A DNA stretch of 64,000 nt from Bacillus sp. 103mf. Its GTDB lineage: Bacteria; Bacillota; Bacilli; Bacillales; Bacillaceae_G. The notes below the pieces were generated by a model, which made no database searches, had not been told where the DNA came from, and saw nothing but the letters and a program-made list of their open reading frames with translations. The DNA lies in the NCBI RefSeq assembly GCF_900116295.1, contig NZ_FPAF01000005.1, positions 124,001-188,000 of the forward strand, in the 5' to 3' direction. A program made the position numbers and the translations under genes. Below, piece by piece: positions 25,469 through 34,200 of this stretch. Numbering within the stretch: position 1 is the stretch's first letter; each line of letters begins with the position of its first letter.

Positions 25469-26872
25469 TTATTCCTTATGCAATGCTTTATGAATGGCCA
25501 ACTGTGCTTTAGAAGTATTAGCAAAATTTAACCATTTTGCTTCAAGCTGAATGGTATGAGAATCAATTATCATTTCAACAATATCTAGGTGTGAAAGAGT
25601 TGTCATAATTGACGTTTTATCGCCGTTTATTTTTGCTGAAGACATATGTATTGCTAGTTCTCTGTTTACTGCAAATGCAAAATCGATAATCGTTGCTCCT
25701 TCAGGTAAATGAATTGGCTGTAATTGTGGTGTGAAAACAACGATTGTATCTTGAAAGAGTTCGTAGGAAACTAAATCATAAAAAGTGAGCGTATCTTTTG
25801 TTAATTCTATGTTGTTCATAATTGTATCATCCATAAGCTGTGCAGATAGCTGTTGTACTTCAGAATGCGGCATATCGCTTGAAAGTAAAGAAAAAATACC
25901 TCCATCATGCCTTCGTTTACCATCTTCAGTTTGAATACATATAGCCATCTCGTGATTTTTAATTTTGACCTTTGTTTTCAAACATTTATCAAATAAATTG
26001 CTATTGATGGCAATTGTGTCTTCAAATTGGTGTGGGATTGGTTCGTATAATTGATGTACCATTCCGAGAATTTTATAACAATCTAAAATGGATGAAGTTG
26101 TAATATGAATTTTGGAAATCATAGTTACATCTTGAATGACTTGCAGACTAGAATAAGCAGTATTAATAGGGCTTATCTCATAATCCAGGTGCCATGTTAA
26201 TACTTCATCTTGAAAGCTTTGCATGTCTGTAGAAATCGTATCTATTAGATGGTGTAATATCTGATTATAATTTTGTAAAAGTTGTTTCATTCCTTCGTAC
26301 TTTTGATTATGGAGATAAAAAAATGCAAGATCTTCTAATTCATATTGTATCGTTTTAAAATGTAGTTTATGGCAAAGTGGAGCGAATATCTTTAACGTTT
26401 CGTTTGCGTAAGGAACTTGTTTATGCTTATTTTTTACTTGCAGCGTTCTCATGTTGTGAAGTCGGTCTGTCACTTTTATAATTATCACTCGAATATCTTT
26501 TTGTGCTGCTACGAGTAACTTTTTGAAATTAATTGCTTCATATTCTTCTTTATTTTGTACAGATTTCTTATCTACTTTCGTTAGTCCATCGACAATATAA
26601 GAAACTTCCTTTCCGAAGTGTTTTTGTATATCTTCCAGCCTATAATTTGTATCTTCTACGACATCATGTAACAATGCTGCAATTAATGTTACACAGTCGG
26701 CTTCGCAGTCAAGTAATATGTCTGTTACTGCAAAGGGATGTAAAATATAAGGTTCTCCGGATATGCGAAACTGTCCTTCATGTGCTTGTTCAGCAAACAA
26801 GATGGCAAACTGAAACTGCTCGAATTCATTTTGGGTTAAATAAGTAGCTTTATGAATAAGTTGTTCTTTCAT
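25469..26872 (-). CDS. RelA/SpoT homologue, probably hydrolase-only and C-terminally short
   Basis: The protein is 467 residues from the ATG at 26872. An intact HD hydrolase domain is visible: HPFAVTDIL near residue 46, LLHDVVEDT near 69 and KVTDRLHNMRTL near 135. The region where (p)ppGpp synthetases carry RPKSIYSIYRK and YQSLHTTV instead reads PINTAYSSLQVI and FDKCLKTKV, so the GTP-binding loop and catalytic Arg/Lys residues look lost. A TGS-like segment (VVFTPQLQPIHLPEGATIIDFAFAV) ends the protein, and the ACT domain of a full 730-residue Rel is absent. Inferred role: a second, degrading-only alarmone enzyme. Confidence 0.82.
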   Translation of the reverse strand: MKEQLIHKATYLTQNEFEQFQFAILFAEQAHEGQFRISGEPYILHPFAVTDILLDCEADCVTLIAALLHDVVEDTNYRLEDIQKHFGKEVSYIVDGLTKVDKKSVQNKEEYEAINFKKLLVAAQKDIRVIIIKVTDRLHNMRTLQVKNKHKQVPYANETLKIFAPLCHKLHFKTIQYELEDLAFFYLHNQKYEGMKQLLQNYNQILHHLIDTISTDMQSFQDEVLTWHLDYEISPINTAYSSLQVIQDVTMISKIHITTSSILDCYKILGMVHQLYEPIPHQFEDTIAINSNLFDKCLKTKVKIKNHEMAICIQTEDGKRRHDGGIFSLLSSDMPHSEVQQLSAQLMDDTIMNNIELTKDTLTFYDLVSYELFQDTIVVFTPQLQPIHLPEGATIIDFAFAVNRELAIHMSSAKINGDKTSIMTTLSHLDIVEMIIDSHTIQLEAKWLNFANTSKAQLAIHKALHKE

Positions 26873-26958
26873 CAATTCACCTTCATTTATTAATTTTTTT
26901 AACTAAGGAATAATAGTTCGCCTTCATACAGGAAAAAGCCTTTCTAATAGCATATAAT

Positions 26959-26974
26959 TGTAGGTAGACCTACA
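26959..26974. promoter_or_regulatory. Perfect 7-2-7 palindrome between divergent genes
   Basis: TGTAGGTAGACCTACA has perfect 7-base arms around two bases. It sits between the RSH homologue and the O-methyltransferase gene, and could be an operator for either. Confidence 0.5.
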
Positions 26975-27048
26975 TATTATTTTTGACATCACCCATATAC
27001 TATTTTTTTGTGTTTAGCAATGAAAGATATATGTAAGGGGGATTAGGT

Positions 27049-27636
27049 ATGAGACTAGAAGTAGAAAAGTTACTCCAAGATCTTGAAGTATTCGGATTAG
27101 AACATGATTACACAAAAGAAACGAGAGAAGAAAGATTGCGAAACGTGTCTAAAGAAATGGGACAGTTTTTATCTATTTTGGTGAAAATGCGTGAAGCGAA
27201 ACACATATTAGAAATTGGCACATCGAATGGATTCTCTACATTATGGCTTGCTAATGCTGCAGAGGAAACAAAGGGAACTGTTACAACAGTTGAACTTTCA
27301 TCGAAACGAGTGGCAGAGGCAAATGAAAACTTCCAAAAAGCAAACCTCACAAACTATATTCATATCCATAATCAAGAAGCTGGGGCGTTTTTATCAGAAC
27401 AGCTAGACAAGTCGTATGATTTTATTTTTTTAGATGCAGAACGAACGCAGTATATATGGTGGTGGGAAGACATAAAACGCATTTTAATACCTAAAGGAAT
27501 TATTGTCGTTGATAATGCAACTTCGCATGCGGAGGAATTACAGAATTTTTTTGATTTAGTTGAAGAAGAGAAGAACTTTGAAACAGTGTTATTGCCTTTT
27601 AAGATGGGTGCTTATGTCATGCGGAAACTCAATTAA
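27049..27636 (+). CDS. O-methyltransferase (class I SAM, family 3-like)
   Basis: The 195-residue protein has SAM motif I as ILEIGTSNGFSTLWLA near residue 58, the acidic TVELSSKRV turn near 85 and IFLDAERTQYIWWWE near 125, where the metal-binding Asp of caffeoyl-CoA-type O-methyltransferases lies. VVDNATSH near 158 completes the set. Substrate unknown; family members methylate catechols or tRNA hydroxyuridine (TrmR). The latter is about 215 residues, so this is a relative at best. Ribosome site AAGGGGGATTAGGT. Confidence 0.85.
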   Translation: MRLEVEKLLQDLEVFGLEHDYTKETREERLRNVSKEMGQFLSILVKMREAKHILEIGTSNGFSTLWLANAAEETKGTVTTVELSSKRVAEANENFQKANLTNYIHIHNQEAGAFLSEQLDKSYDFIFLDAERTQYIWWWEDIKRILIPKGIIVVDNATSHAEELQNFFDLVEEEKNFETVLLPFKMGAYVMRKLN

Positions 27637-27832
27637 AAAGAATTGTAAGCCTTTTAAACTAAAGAATCCGCCTTAAGAATGGATGTTTCTCAGCCTTAAG
27701 TCTGAGGACAATTAAAAATACAATAGGTATACTTATAATATAAAACGGGGAATGAATGCAATATATAGACCGTTTAAAGATATGGTCACCTAACCATAAT
27801 TATAAGTGTATGCATATAAAGGAGCGATTTTG

Positions 27833-28939
27833 TTGACGGAATTGCAAAAGAAGGAAACCTTATCAGTAGAAGAAAAGATAGAAGTAGTCGTAGATTCAGT
27901 TATTAAAGATGAGGAATTAGCTGAACTAAATAAAGAAGCAGATTTGTATGTACAAAAGTTAAATAGTGAGCATAATGCAGATCTTTCAAAAGTACTGGCA
28001 CAACTTGCTGATTTAGGAGATAAAGAACAACGTGACGCAGGACAAACATTAACGGCATTAAAACGTCCAGTAACGGCGATGATGAATGGGAAAAATGAAG
28101 ACATTCCTAAAACATTGCTTGATTTACGTAAAGTTGTTTCAGAATTAGATCCGAATTCACTACATGCATCTGGTATGAAACGAATTATGTTCAAAGTATT
28201 TAAGAAAAACCCAATGGAAACGTATGTTCATAAATATCAATCCATTGATAAACAAATTGAAGAGATTATAAAGGCGCTATTAGTTGGTCGTGATAATTTA
28301 CGAGAAGACAGCGTTGGTTTAGAAATGTTAAAAGAACAATCCGAGCAAAAGATTCATGCGCTTGATAAACAAGTGTATTTAGGTAAGAAGCTTGCGGATA
28401 TGTTGGAAGTAGAAAAACAAAACCCAGAACGGCAAAAAGATATTCCATTAATTAACGATGCGCTAGAAAAGATTCTTGTACGTACGCGTAATATGCAGCA
28501 AGCAAAGAGTGTGTTACTACAATCTATTGCCTCTGTTGATATCATTAAGAAAAATAATGAAAAGTTAACAGAAGCGATTCGAAATGCAATTACAATGACG
28601 CAAAATGTTGTTACAGTATCAGCAGCGATTCAATTGGCGTTAACGAATCAAAGGAAAACAATTGATGCTGTGAATGCAACAAACGAAGCAATTGAATCTA
28701 TGATATTGAGTAATTCACAGGCGTTAAAACAAAATACAGAAGAAACGACTAAGTTATTAGAAAATCCAGCAATCGGTATGGAGAAACTTCGCGAATCATT
28801 CCAAAACGTATTTGCGGCGATTGAAGCATCTGAAAAATCAACAGAACGTATTATTGAATCAAGTAAAATGTTTGTAAAAGAACTAGACACGTTCAACGAT
28901 GAAATGAAAAAGAAGCTCATTCAGCGTCCAAATAAATAG
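27833..28939 (+). CDS. telA: TelA/KlaA family protein (toxic anion resistance)
   Basis: The protein is 368 residues from a TTG at 27833, eight bases behind AAAGGAG; another TTG is at 27830 and the frame itself opens at 27806. It is almost wholly alpha-helical and charged, with the TelA-type core ILVRTRNMQQAKSVLLQSIA near residue 220 and QNVVTVSAAIQLALTNQRK near 260. It resembles YceH of B. subtilis. TelA proteins are linked to tellurite and cell-envelope stress tolerance, mechanism unknown. It is followed 23 bases later by a membrane partner in the same operon. Confidence 0.88.
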   Translation: MTELQKKETLSVEEKIEVVVDSVIKDEELAELNKEADLYVQKLNSEHNADLSKVLAQLADLGDKEQRDAGQTLTALKRPVTAMMNGKNEDIPKTLLDLRKVVSELDPNSLHASGMKRIMFKVFKKNPMETYVHKYQSIDKQIEEIIKALLVGRDNLREDSVGLEMLKEQSEQKIHALDKQVYLGKKLADMLEVEKQNPERQKDIPLINDALEKILVRTRNMQQAKSVLLQSIASVDIIKKNNEKLTEAIRNAITMTQNVVTVSAAIQLALTNQRKTIDAVNATNEAIESMILSNSQALKQNTEETTKLLENPAIGMEKLRESFQNVFAAIEASEKSTERIIESSKMFVKELDTFNDEMKKKLIQRPNK

Positions 28940-28962
28940 ACGGCAATAGAGGAGGTGAAAAC

Positions 28963-29793
28963 ATGGGTTTCTTTGAATTTATTTTGTTACTTATCGGCAT
29001 AGTCCTTTTGATAGGACTTACAGCAGTAATTTTACTTGCTTATTTTGGCCGAAAATTTTATGTATCATGGAAAAAACCGTATAAACGAGCGACAGACTCA
29101 ATGGAGCGTTTATCGCACAGCACAGTACCTTTCTTACAAGAATTCACACAGCATCCGTTGTTTTACCGCTGGATTCGTACGGAAGGAAGCGGTAGTCAAA
29201 AAGCGTTCACCGTTCTTTTTTGTACAACTAACGAGCGCACAAAAGAACAAGTTTTTTCCATGTTGCCGAAGGAAAAACAGAAAAAACTTCACTACACTGT
29301 AAAAACAACAAAGCAAGTTACAAGTGAAGATATGGAAATGACAACGATGAAAGTAAAAGAATTCTTGAAGCGAGAATTACAACAACCATCCAAGCCAACA
29401 GATTTCTCGTTTTACAAGCTGTACTTTTATGACCGGTATCCAGACGCATTAAAACATATTGAAATGTATAAACGTTCAGTAAATCCATCATTGCAAAGAA
29501 GTATTGATGATGTGACAATCTCTGTACTGCAAGCTATTCCGTACTATCAAGAAAATCGTATGTTTGAGCAGCAACATAAACTCGAGACTTTCTTAATGAA
29601 AGACTTAGTAGATATGTTATCACTCATTGCACAAATTCCACCGGCACAGCGTTCAGAGAAAGAAGAAGAACTTACGATTTATCTAAAAGGATTTCAAAAA
29701 GAGATGGAAACAGTAGAACGTAACATTCGCAACGCTGTCGATCACGATTTACAAGTGAAGATGCGTGCAGCCAAAGAAAAATTTAAGAACTAA
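28963..29793 (+). CDS. Membrane-anchored XpaC-like partner of TelA
   Basis: The 276-residue protein has one or two N-terminal membrane segments (residues 3-28) followed by a long helical, charged cytoplasmic part. Gene pairs of XpaC-like (5-bromo-4-chloroindolyl phosphate hydrolysis family) protein and TelA are common in Firmicutes. The order here and the helical end resemble that, but the sequence match is an impression only. Ribosome site AGAGGAGGTG. A perfect terminator ends the operon. A joint membrane-stress role is inferred. Confidence 0.6.
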   Translation: MGFFEFILLLIGIVLLIGLTAVILLAYFGRKFYVSWKKPYKRATDSMERLSHSTVPFLQEFTQHPLFYRWIRTEGSGSQKAFTVLFCTTNERTKEQVFSMLPKEKQKKLHYTVKTTKQVTSEDMEMTTMKVKEFLKRELQQPSKPTDFSFYKLYFYDRYPDALKHIEMYKRSVNPSLQRSIDDVTISVLQAIPYYQENRMFEQQHKLETFLMKDLVDMLSLIAQIPPAQRSEKEEELTIYLKGFQKEMETVERNIRNAVDHDLQVKMRAAKEKFKN

Positions 29794-29829
29794 ACAAGCG
29801 AGCATTGATAGATCAATGCTCGCTTGTTT
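29792..29829 (+). terminator. Terminator of the telA operon
   Basis: AAACAAGCGAGCATTGAT and ATCAATGCTCGCTTGTTT form a perfect 18-bp stem with a 2-base centre. Confidence 0.85.
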
Positions 29830-29919
29830 AGTTTAGAAGTGAAAATAATGAAAATTTCATATATCGTAATAATAACTATAATTATATTAATAGATATAAT
29901 TACAGTATGCAGAAATGGC

Positions 29920-30159
29920 TTAGCTTGTATCTTCTTCATCGTTACCATTCTTCATTACTTCTAATAGAGCGTGATGATGATGCAATCTATAAATCACATA
30001 TGCCCAAACATACCAGTCTAAATTTTGCTTTATATTTGCTAACTCGTTAAACCCGTCCATAAAATTTCCTTTACCTAAGCAAAAAGAAAGAATAATGATT
30101 ATAGCTGTTGTTATCCAAAATTCAGCACTAATCAAAAAACGAATCACTTGTAATTTCAC
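29920..30159 (-). CDS. Small membrane protein, function unknown
   Basis: The 79-residue protein from GTG 30159 (an in-frame GTG four codons later is an alternative) has an N-terminal hydrophobic segment (residues 12-28) and a second, weaker one with Trp and Tyr (47-60), followed by four His residues and an acidic tail. An AAAGGTAGG ribosome site lies upstream. Family not recognised. Confidence 0.5.
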   Translation of the reverse strand: MKLQVIRFLISAEFWITTAIIIILSFCLGKGNFMDGFNELANIKQNLDWYVWAYVIYRLHHHHALLEVMKNGNDEEDTS

Positions 30160-30498
30160 CTACCTTTCCTAATGATTATTATGTATTTCATTGATAAAGT
30201 GAGCTATGAGAACACATTCCTTTGATAGATTATGTAAGAGAATAAAAAAAGGCTTGTACTATTTTCTTAAACAAAGAGAATTATGTTGATGAAGGGTTGC
30301 ATCAATGAAAAATAGAGATGAAAAGTTAGGGTGATTTATATTTCTAAACAATTCGCTTGTATCTATTCTTACTGTTATAGAACTGAATGTTTAAAAATAT
30401 TTTAAGTATCAGAATAATTTGGAATGTTCAGGTGGAATGGAGTTAATATTTGGTATAATGATATGGTAGCTATAATTTATAAGAGGGGAGATTCACTC
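30160..30498. other. Intergenic region, no gene seen
   Basis: The stretch is AT-rich and lies between divergent genes. It must hold both promoters, but no clear boxes were found. Confidence 0.4.
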
Positions 30499-31212
30499 AT
30501 GAAAAATGAAACTTTACATAGTATGGATGATGTGATTACAATGTTAGACTCTCTATTAAGATCTCCTGAACCATTTTGGAATCAGTTCTATTCTAATCGT
30601 GATAAAGAAGTACCTTTCTTTGCGAATGTACCGGATGAAAATTTAGTTTCTTATTTTGATAGAAAGATGATTCAGAAAGGAAAAGTATTAGAGTTAGGCT
30701 GTGGTCCTGGCCGAAATGCTTTGTATTTAGCAAAAACAGGATGTGAAGTAGATGCAGTTGATTTATCAGAAGAAGGGATAAAATGGGCGAAAGAAAGAGC
30801 GGCTAAACAAAATATATCAGTTCATTTTATCTGTAAGTCTATTTTCGATTTACAAGTCGATAACCAATATGATTTCGTATATGATTCGGGTTGTTTGCAC
30901 CATATCCCGCCTCACCGAAGAATGCATTATGTAGAGCTAGTTAAACGCGCATTAAAACCGAATGGATATTTCGGATTAACATGCTTTGCGGCTGGGGAGT
31001 CTGATGAGAAAAACGGTTCTGAAATATCGGACTGGGACGTTTATAGAAGCTGGAGTTTACAGGGAGGAATTGCGTATTCAGAAGAAAAACTACGCGATGT
31101 TTTTCAGGATTTTGAAGTTATTGAACTACGTAAAATGAAAGAAATGAAGCAACCGAATGATGTATTTGGGGAGCCATTTCTTTGGACAGCTCTTTTTAGA
31201 AAGAAAGTGTAA
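30499..31212 (+). CDS. Class I SAM-dependent methyltransferase
   Basis: The protein is 237 residues from ATG 30499, eight bases behind AGAGGGGAG; the frame opens at 30424 without a site. SAM motif I is VLELGCGPGRNALYLA near residue 64, then VDLSEEGIKWA near 88 and YDFVYDSGCLHHIPPHRR near 125. Some members of this class act on thiols or tellurium/selenium compounds (thiopurine-type fold), but the substrate is open. The stop codon shares one base with the start of the next gene, so the two are coupled. Confidence 0.87.
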   Translation: MKNETLHSMDDVITMLDSLLRSPEPFWNQFYSNRDKEVPFFANVPDENLVSYFDRKMIQKGKVLELGCGPGRNALYLAKTGCEVDAVDLSEEGIKWAKERAAKQNISVHFICKSIFDLQVDNQYDFVYDSGCLHHIPPHRRMHYVELVKRALKPNGYFGLTCFAAGESDEKNGSEISDWDVYRSWSLQGGIAYSEEKLRDVFQDFEVIELRKMKEMKQPNDVFGEPFLWTALFRKKV

Positions 31213-31733
31213 TGACGATGGAGAGAACGATTTTACTTTTCTTGAGTGATGATAATGATTTAGAAGAAATTGAAGCGATAAGAAGAAAACATGACCCTTT
31301 ATTTGGTTTGATTTCACCTCATATTACGTTAGTATTTCCTTTTGTGAGTCAAGTGTCAAATGAGGGTTTAAAAAAACATATAGAAATAAATATAGGCAAC
31401 ATGAATCCTTTTTATATTACCTTAAATCCAATTGTAACCAATACAGATGAGTACTTATTTCTACTCATAGAAGAAGGAAAAGAAAAGGTAATTGAGCTAC
31501 ATAATAAGCTGTACACAGATTTCCTTCAACCGTTTCTTCATAAAGAAATCCCGTATCTTCCACACGTTACAGTTGGCAGAAAAAATGATAAAGAAATGGC
31601 TATACGTGTTATAAAAGGCCTGCCGCCACTTCGAGATACAATGGGGTTTACTATTGATAAAATTACGGTAGAAAGTATAGGGGAAAACGGGGAATCTATT
31701 ATAGAGTTTGAAGTACCGCTAACAACAAAATAG
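31212..31733 (+). CDS. 2H phosphoesterase / 2'-5' RNA ligase family protein
   Basis: The 173-residue protein has two HxT motifs spaced as in the 2H family: SPHITLVFPF near residue 36 and LPHVTVGRK near 117. They form the paired His active site that cleaves or forms 2',3'-cyclic or 2',5' phosphodiester bonds. The start overlaps the methyltransferase stop by one base. The combination suggests a shared RNA- or nucleotide-modifying task, but that is inference from coupling alone. Confidence 0.86.
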   Translation: MTMERTILLFLSDDNDLEEIEAIRRKHDPLFGLISPHITLVFPFVSQVSNEGLKKHIEINIGNMNPFYITLNPIVTNTDEYLFLLIEEGKEKVIELHNKLYTDFLQPFLHKEIPYLPHVTVGRKNDKEMAIRVIKGLPPLRDTMGFTIDKITVESIGENGESIIEFEVPLTTK

Positions 31734-31791
31734 GGAAATTACTTTTATAAAAATTTTCATCGGAACAATTTTATAAGTAATGTGATGTACC

Positions 31792-31820
31792 TTTACTTGA
31801 TTTTGTACATATAGTATAAT
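31792..31820 (+). promoter_or_regulatory. Strong-looking promoter upstream of a non-coding stretch
   Basis: TTTACT (31792-31797) and a perfect TATAAT (31815-31820) are 17 bases apart. ATGTAC (31785-31790) and GTACAT (31805-31810) form a dyad across the -35 region and may bind a regulator. Confidence 0.6.
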
Positions 31821-31826
31821 AATTCC

Positions 31827-32146
31827 ATAATTTAGATTTCAATAAGAATAAAAAATAAATTAAACGAGGTGCTTTTTGTGAGTGGAGTAGTATCCAAATA
31901 GGAAAAAATTTAATGAAATAAATCTGATGACAAAGGGTATTTTTATATCAATATATACCCTGTATTTGGTCATGGGTTTATTTAAGTTACCTATGAAGAT
32001 ACCTACAACACTTTATAAAGCATGTAGCGGTATTTGTTATTAAAGACCAAGACCTTTATTTTGAGAAGGTTTGTTTAATAATAGATATTTGTCTACACTT
32101 GTCTTGTAAATGTATGTAAAGCTGTGGTATCCCCGCAGCTTTTTTA
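31827..32146 (+). ncRNA. Possible short transcript without intact gene (RNA gene or decayed gene)
   Basis: A good promoter ends at 31820 and an intrinsic terminator lies at 32118-32146, defining a unit of about 320 bases. Inside, a GAGGTGC site precedes a GTG at 31878 that stops after seven codons. A separate frame from ATG 31930 gives a 38-residue peptide (MTKGIFISIYTLYLVMGLFK at its start) without a ribosome site. Either a small RNA or a frameshift-killed membrane-protein gene would fit. Confidence 0.35.
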
Positions 32147-32266
32147 TTTTTATCTCAATACTTTTGGATAGGGAGAGCTCTTCGATATGGATGGAGAGCA
32201 ATCCTCACTGAGAGAATTTTTACTTTTTATAAACTTATTGAAATCTTATTATTAGGTATCTTCATA
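31992..32266. repeat. 14-bp perfect inverted repeat pair, 247 bases apart
   Basis: TATGAAGATACCTA at 31992-32005 recurs inverted as TAGGTATCTTCATA at 32253-32266, close to the start of the MutS2-like gene. The two copies may be binding sites for one regulator. Confidence 0.5.
32118..32146 (+). terminator. Intrinsic terminator
   Basis: AAAGCTGTGG pairs with CCGCAGCTTT (one G-T pair) and runs into TTTTATTTTT. Confidence 0.8.
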
Positions 32267-32304
32267 CATGATTCAATTATTAAATCATAGTGAGGAGAAC
32301 AAAA

Positions 32305-34200
32305 ATGAATACAATGACTTTTGAAAAGTTGCAGTATAACGAATTAAAGGAAATCGTAAAATCATATTGTGTAAGTGGATTAGGAAAACAATTATTAGAT
32401 AACCTGCAACCAAGCTCGAATGTAAAAGTAGTCAAGAATCGTTTACATGAAACAACTGAAGCAAAAGCAATATTAAATACAGAAAGTCACGTTCCATTAG
32501 TTGGGATTTCTAATATAGAAAACATAATTGGAAAGCTTGAAAAAGGCATGATTTTGGAACCAGCGGAATTAGTGAGCGTATCAGATTTTTTAAGAGGGTG
32601 TAGAAAAATTAAGGGATTTATGTTAGATAAAGCATTTTTTGCGCCTGTTTTAAGTTCTTACGCATACTCTATGTCAGAGTTCAAAAATATTGAGGAAGAG
32701 ATTCATTTTTCTATTAAAGGGAATCGAGTTGATTCTGCTGCGAGTAAAGAGTTAAAGCGAATTCGAAATCAAATCGAAACAACAGAAGAAAAGATTGGAG
32801 ATCGCTTAAATAAATTTTTAAAAAGCAGTGCAAATAAGGAGTATATTCAAGAATTCTTTATTAGTAAAAAAGATGATCGATATACTGTTCCTATTAAGGC
32901 TTCTTATAAAAATCAAGTTGCAGGAACAATTGTAGAGATGTCTTCTAAAGGTTCAACAGTATTTATGGAACCTGCTGTTATTTCAAAATTAAGCAGAGAG
33001 TTAGCAAGCTTAAAAGCGGAAGAGGCGATAGAGGAGTATCAAGTATTAGCGACTTTATCAGGAATGATTCTTGAGAATGTTAGTGATATAAACATTAATA
33101 TTGAGCTTATCAGTCAATATGATATGATTTTCGCGAAAGCTAAATTTAGTAAGAGTATTGATGGTATCGCACCGAAATTAAATAGTCATGGATATATAAA
33201 ACTAGTTGAATGTAAACATCCTCTTTTACAAGGTGAGATTGTTCCATTAAATTTTGAGATTGGAAAAGAATATCGTAGTTTAGTCATTACGGGACCAAAT
33301 GCTGGAGGAAAGACAATTGTTTTGAAAACAATTGGATTATTAACTTTAGCAACAATGTCAGGGTTTCATATTCATGGTGATGAAGAGACTGAAATTGCCC
33401 TTTTTGATTCTATTTTTGTAGATATAGGTGATAATCAAAGTATTGAAAATGCTTTAAGTACTTTTTCTTCACATATGAAAAATATTTCAGAAATTATGAG
33501 GATATCTAACAATAATACGTTGTTGTTATTTGATGAAATTGGTAGTGGTACAGAACCGAATGAAGGTGCTGCCCTTGCGATCGCCATTTTAGAAGAGTTT
33601 TATCATACGGGGTGTATAACAGTTGCGACGACTCATTATGGTGAAATTAAACGATTCTCAGAAATTCACAGTGACTTCATGAATGCGGCTATGCAATTTA
33701 ATAATGAAACATTAGAGCCGATGTATAAGTTAATGATTGGGGAATCTGGAGACAGTAATGCACTTTGGATTTCTAGAAAGATGAATTTACGGGAACATGT
33801 TTTGGAGCGAGCACAGTGTTATATGGAAAATAAAGATTATAGCTTAGAGCTAGTAAAAGAAAATAAAATAAAGAAGCCTGAAGCGAATGCAGTAAAAACG
33901 AAAGAAATTTATGAGTATGAAGTTGGAGACAAAGTAAAATTATTAGATCACAATGATTCTGGTATTGTATACAAGAAAAAAGATAGTTTCAATAATATTG
34001 TAGTATTATACAAAGAAGAGTTTATGGAAGTGAATTGTAAGCGCGTTATTTTGGAATTGAAAGCAGCAGAGTTGTATCCAGAAGGCTATGATTTAAATAC
34101 TTTGTTTGTAAGTTATAAAGAGAGAAAGCTGCAACATGATATAGATCGAGGCTCTAAAAAAGCATTAAGAAAAATACAAAAAGAAATGAGAAAAAAATAA
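32305..34200 (+). CDS. MutS2-like ATPase lacking the Smr domain
   Basis: The protein is 631 residues from ATG 32305 behind GAGGAG. The start TFEKLQYNELKEIVKSYCVSG is MutS2-like. Walker A GPNAGGKT is near residue 330, the ST motif region DNQSIENALSTFSSHMKNI near 375, Walker B LLFDEIGSGTEPNEGAALA near 405 and TTHYGEIKRFS near 440. The C-terminal Smr nuclease domain and much of the clamp helix of the 785-residue MutS2 are missing; the tail is a short KOW-like segment and a basic helix. MutS2 binds branched DNA or stalled ribosomes; this shorter paralogue has no known role. Its stop codon lies in the ATAAA edge of a bcr1 element. Confidence 0.88.
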   Translation: MNTMTFEKLQYNELKEIVKSYCVSGLGKQLLDNLQPSSNVKVVKNRLHETTEAKAILNTESHVPLVGISNIENIIGKLEKGMILEPAELVSVSDFLRGCRKIKGFMLDKAFFAPVLSSYAYSMSEFKNIEEEIHFSIKGNRVDSAASKELKRIRNQIETTEEKIGDRLNKFLKSSANKEYIQEFFISKKDDRYTVPIKASYKNQVAGTIVEMSSKGSTVFMEPAVISKLSRELASLKAEEAIEEYQVLATLSGMILENVSDININIELISQYDMIFAKAKFSKSIDGIAPKLNSHGYIKLVECKHPLLQGEIVPLNFEIGKEYRSLVITGPNAGGKTIVLKTIGLLTLATMSGFHIHGDEETEIALFDSIFVDIGDNQSIENALSTFSSHMKNISEIMRISNNNTLLLFDEIGSGTEPNEGAALAIAILEEFYHTGCITVATTHYGEIKRFSEIHSDFMNAAMQFNNETLEPMYKLMIGESGDSNALWISRKMNLREHVLERAQCYMENKDYSLELVKENKIKKPEANAVKTKEIYEYEVGDKVKLLDHNDSGIVYKKKDSFNNIVVLYKEEFMEVNCKRVILELKAAELYPEGYDLNTLFVSYKERKLQHDIDRGSKKALRKIQKEMRKK

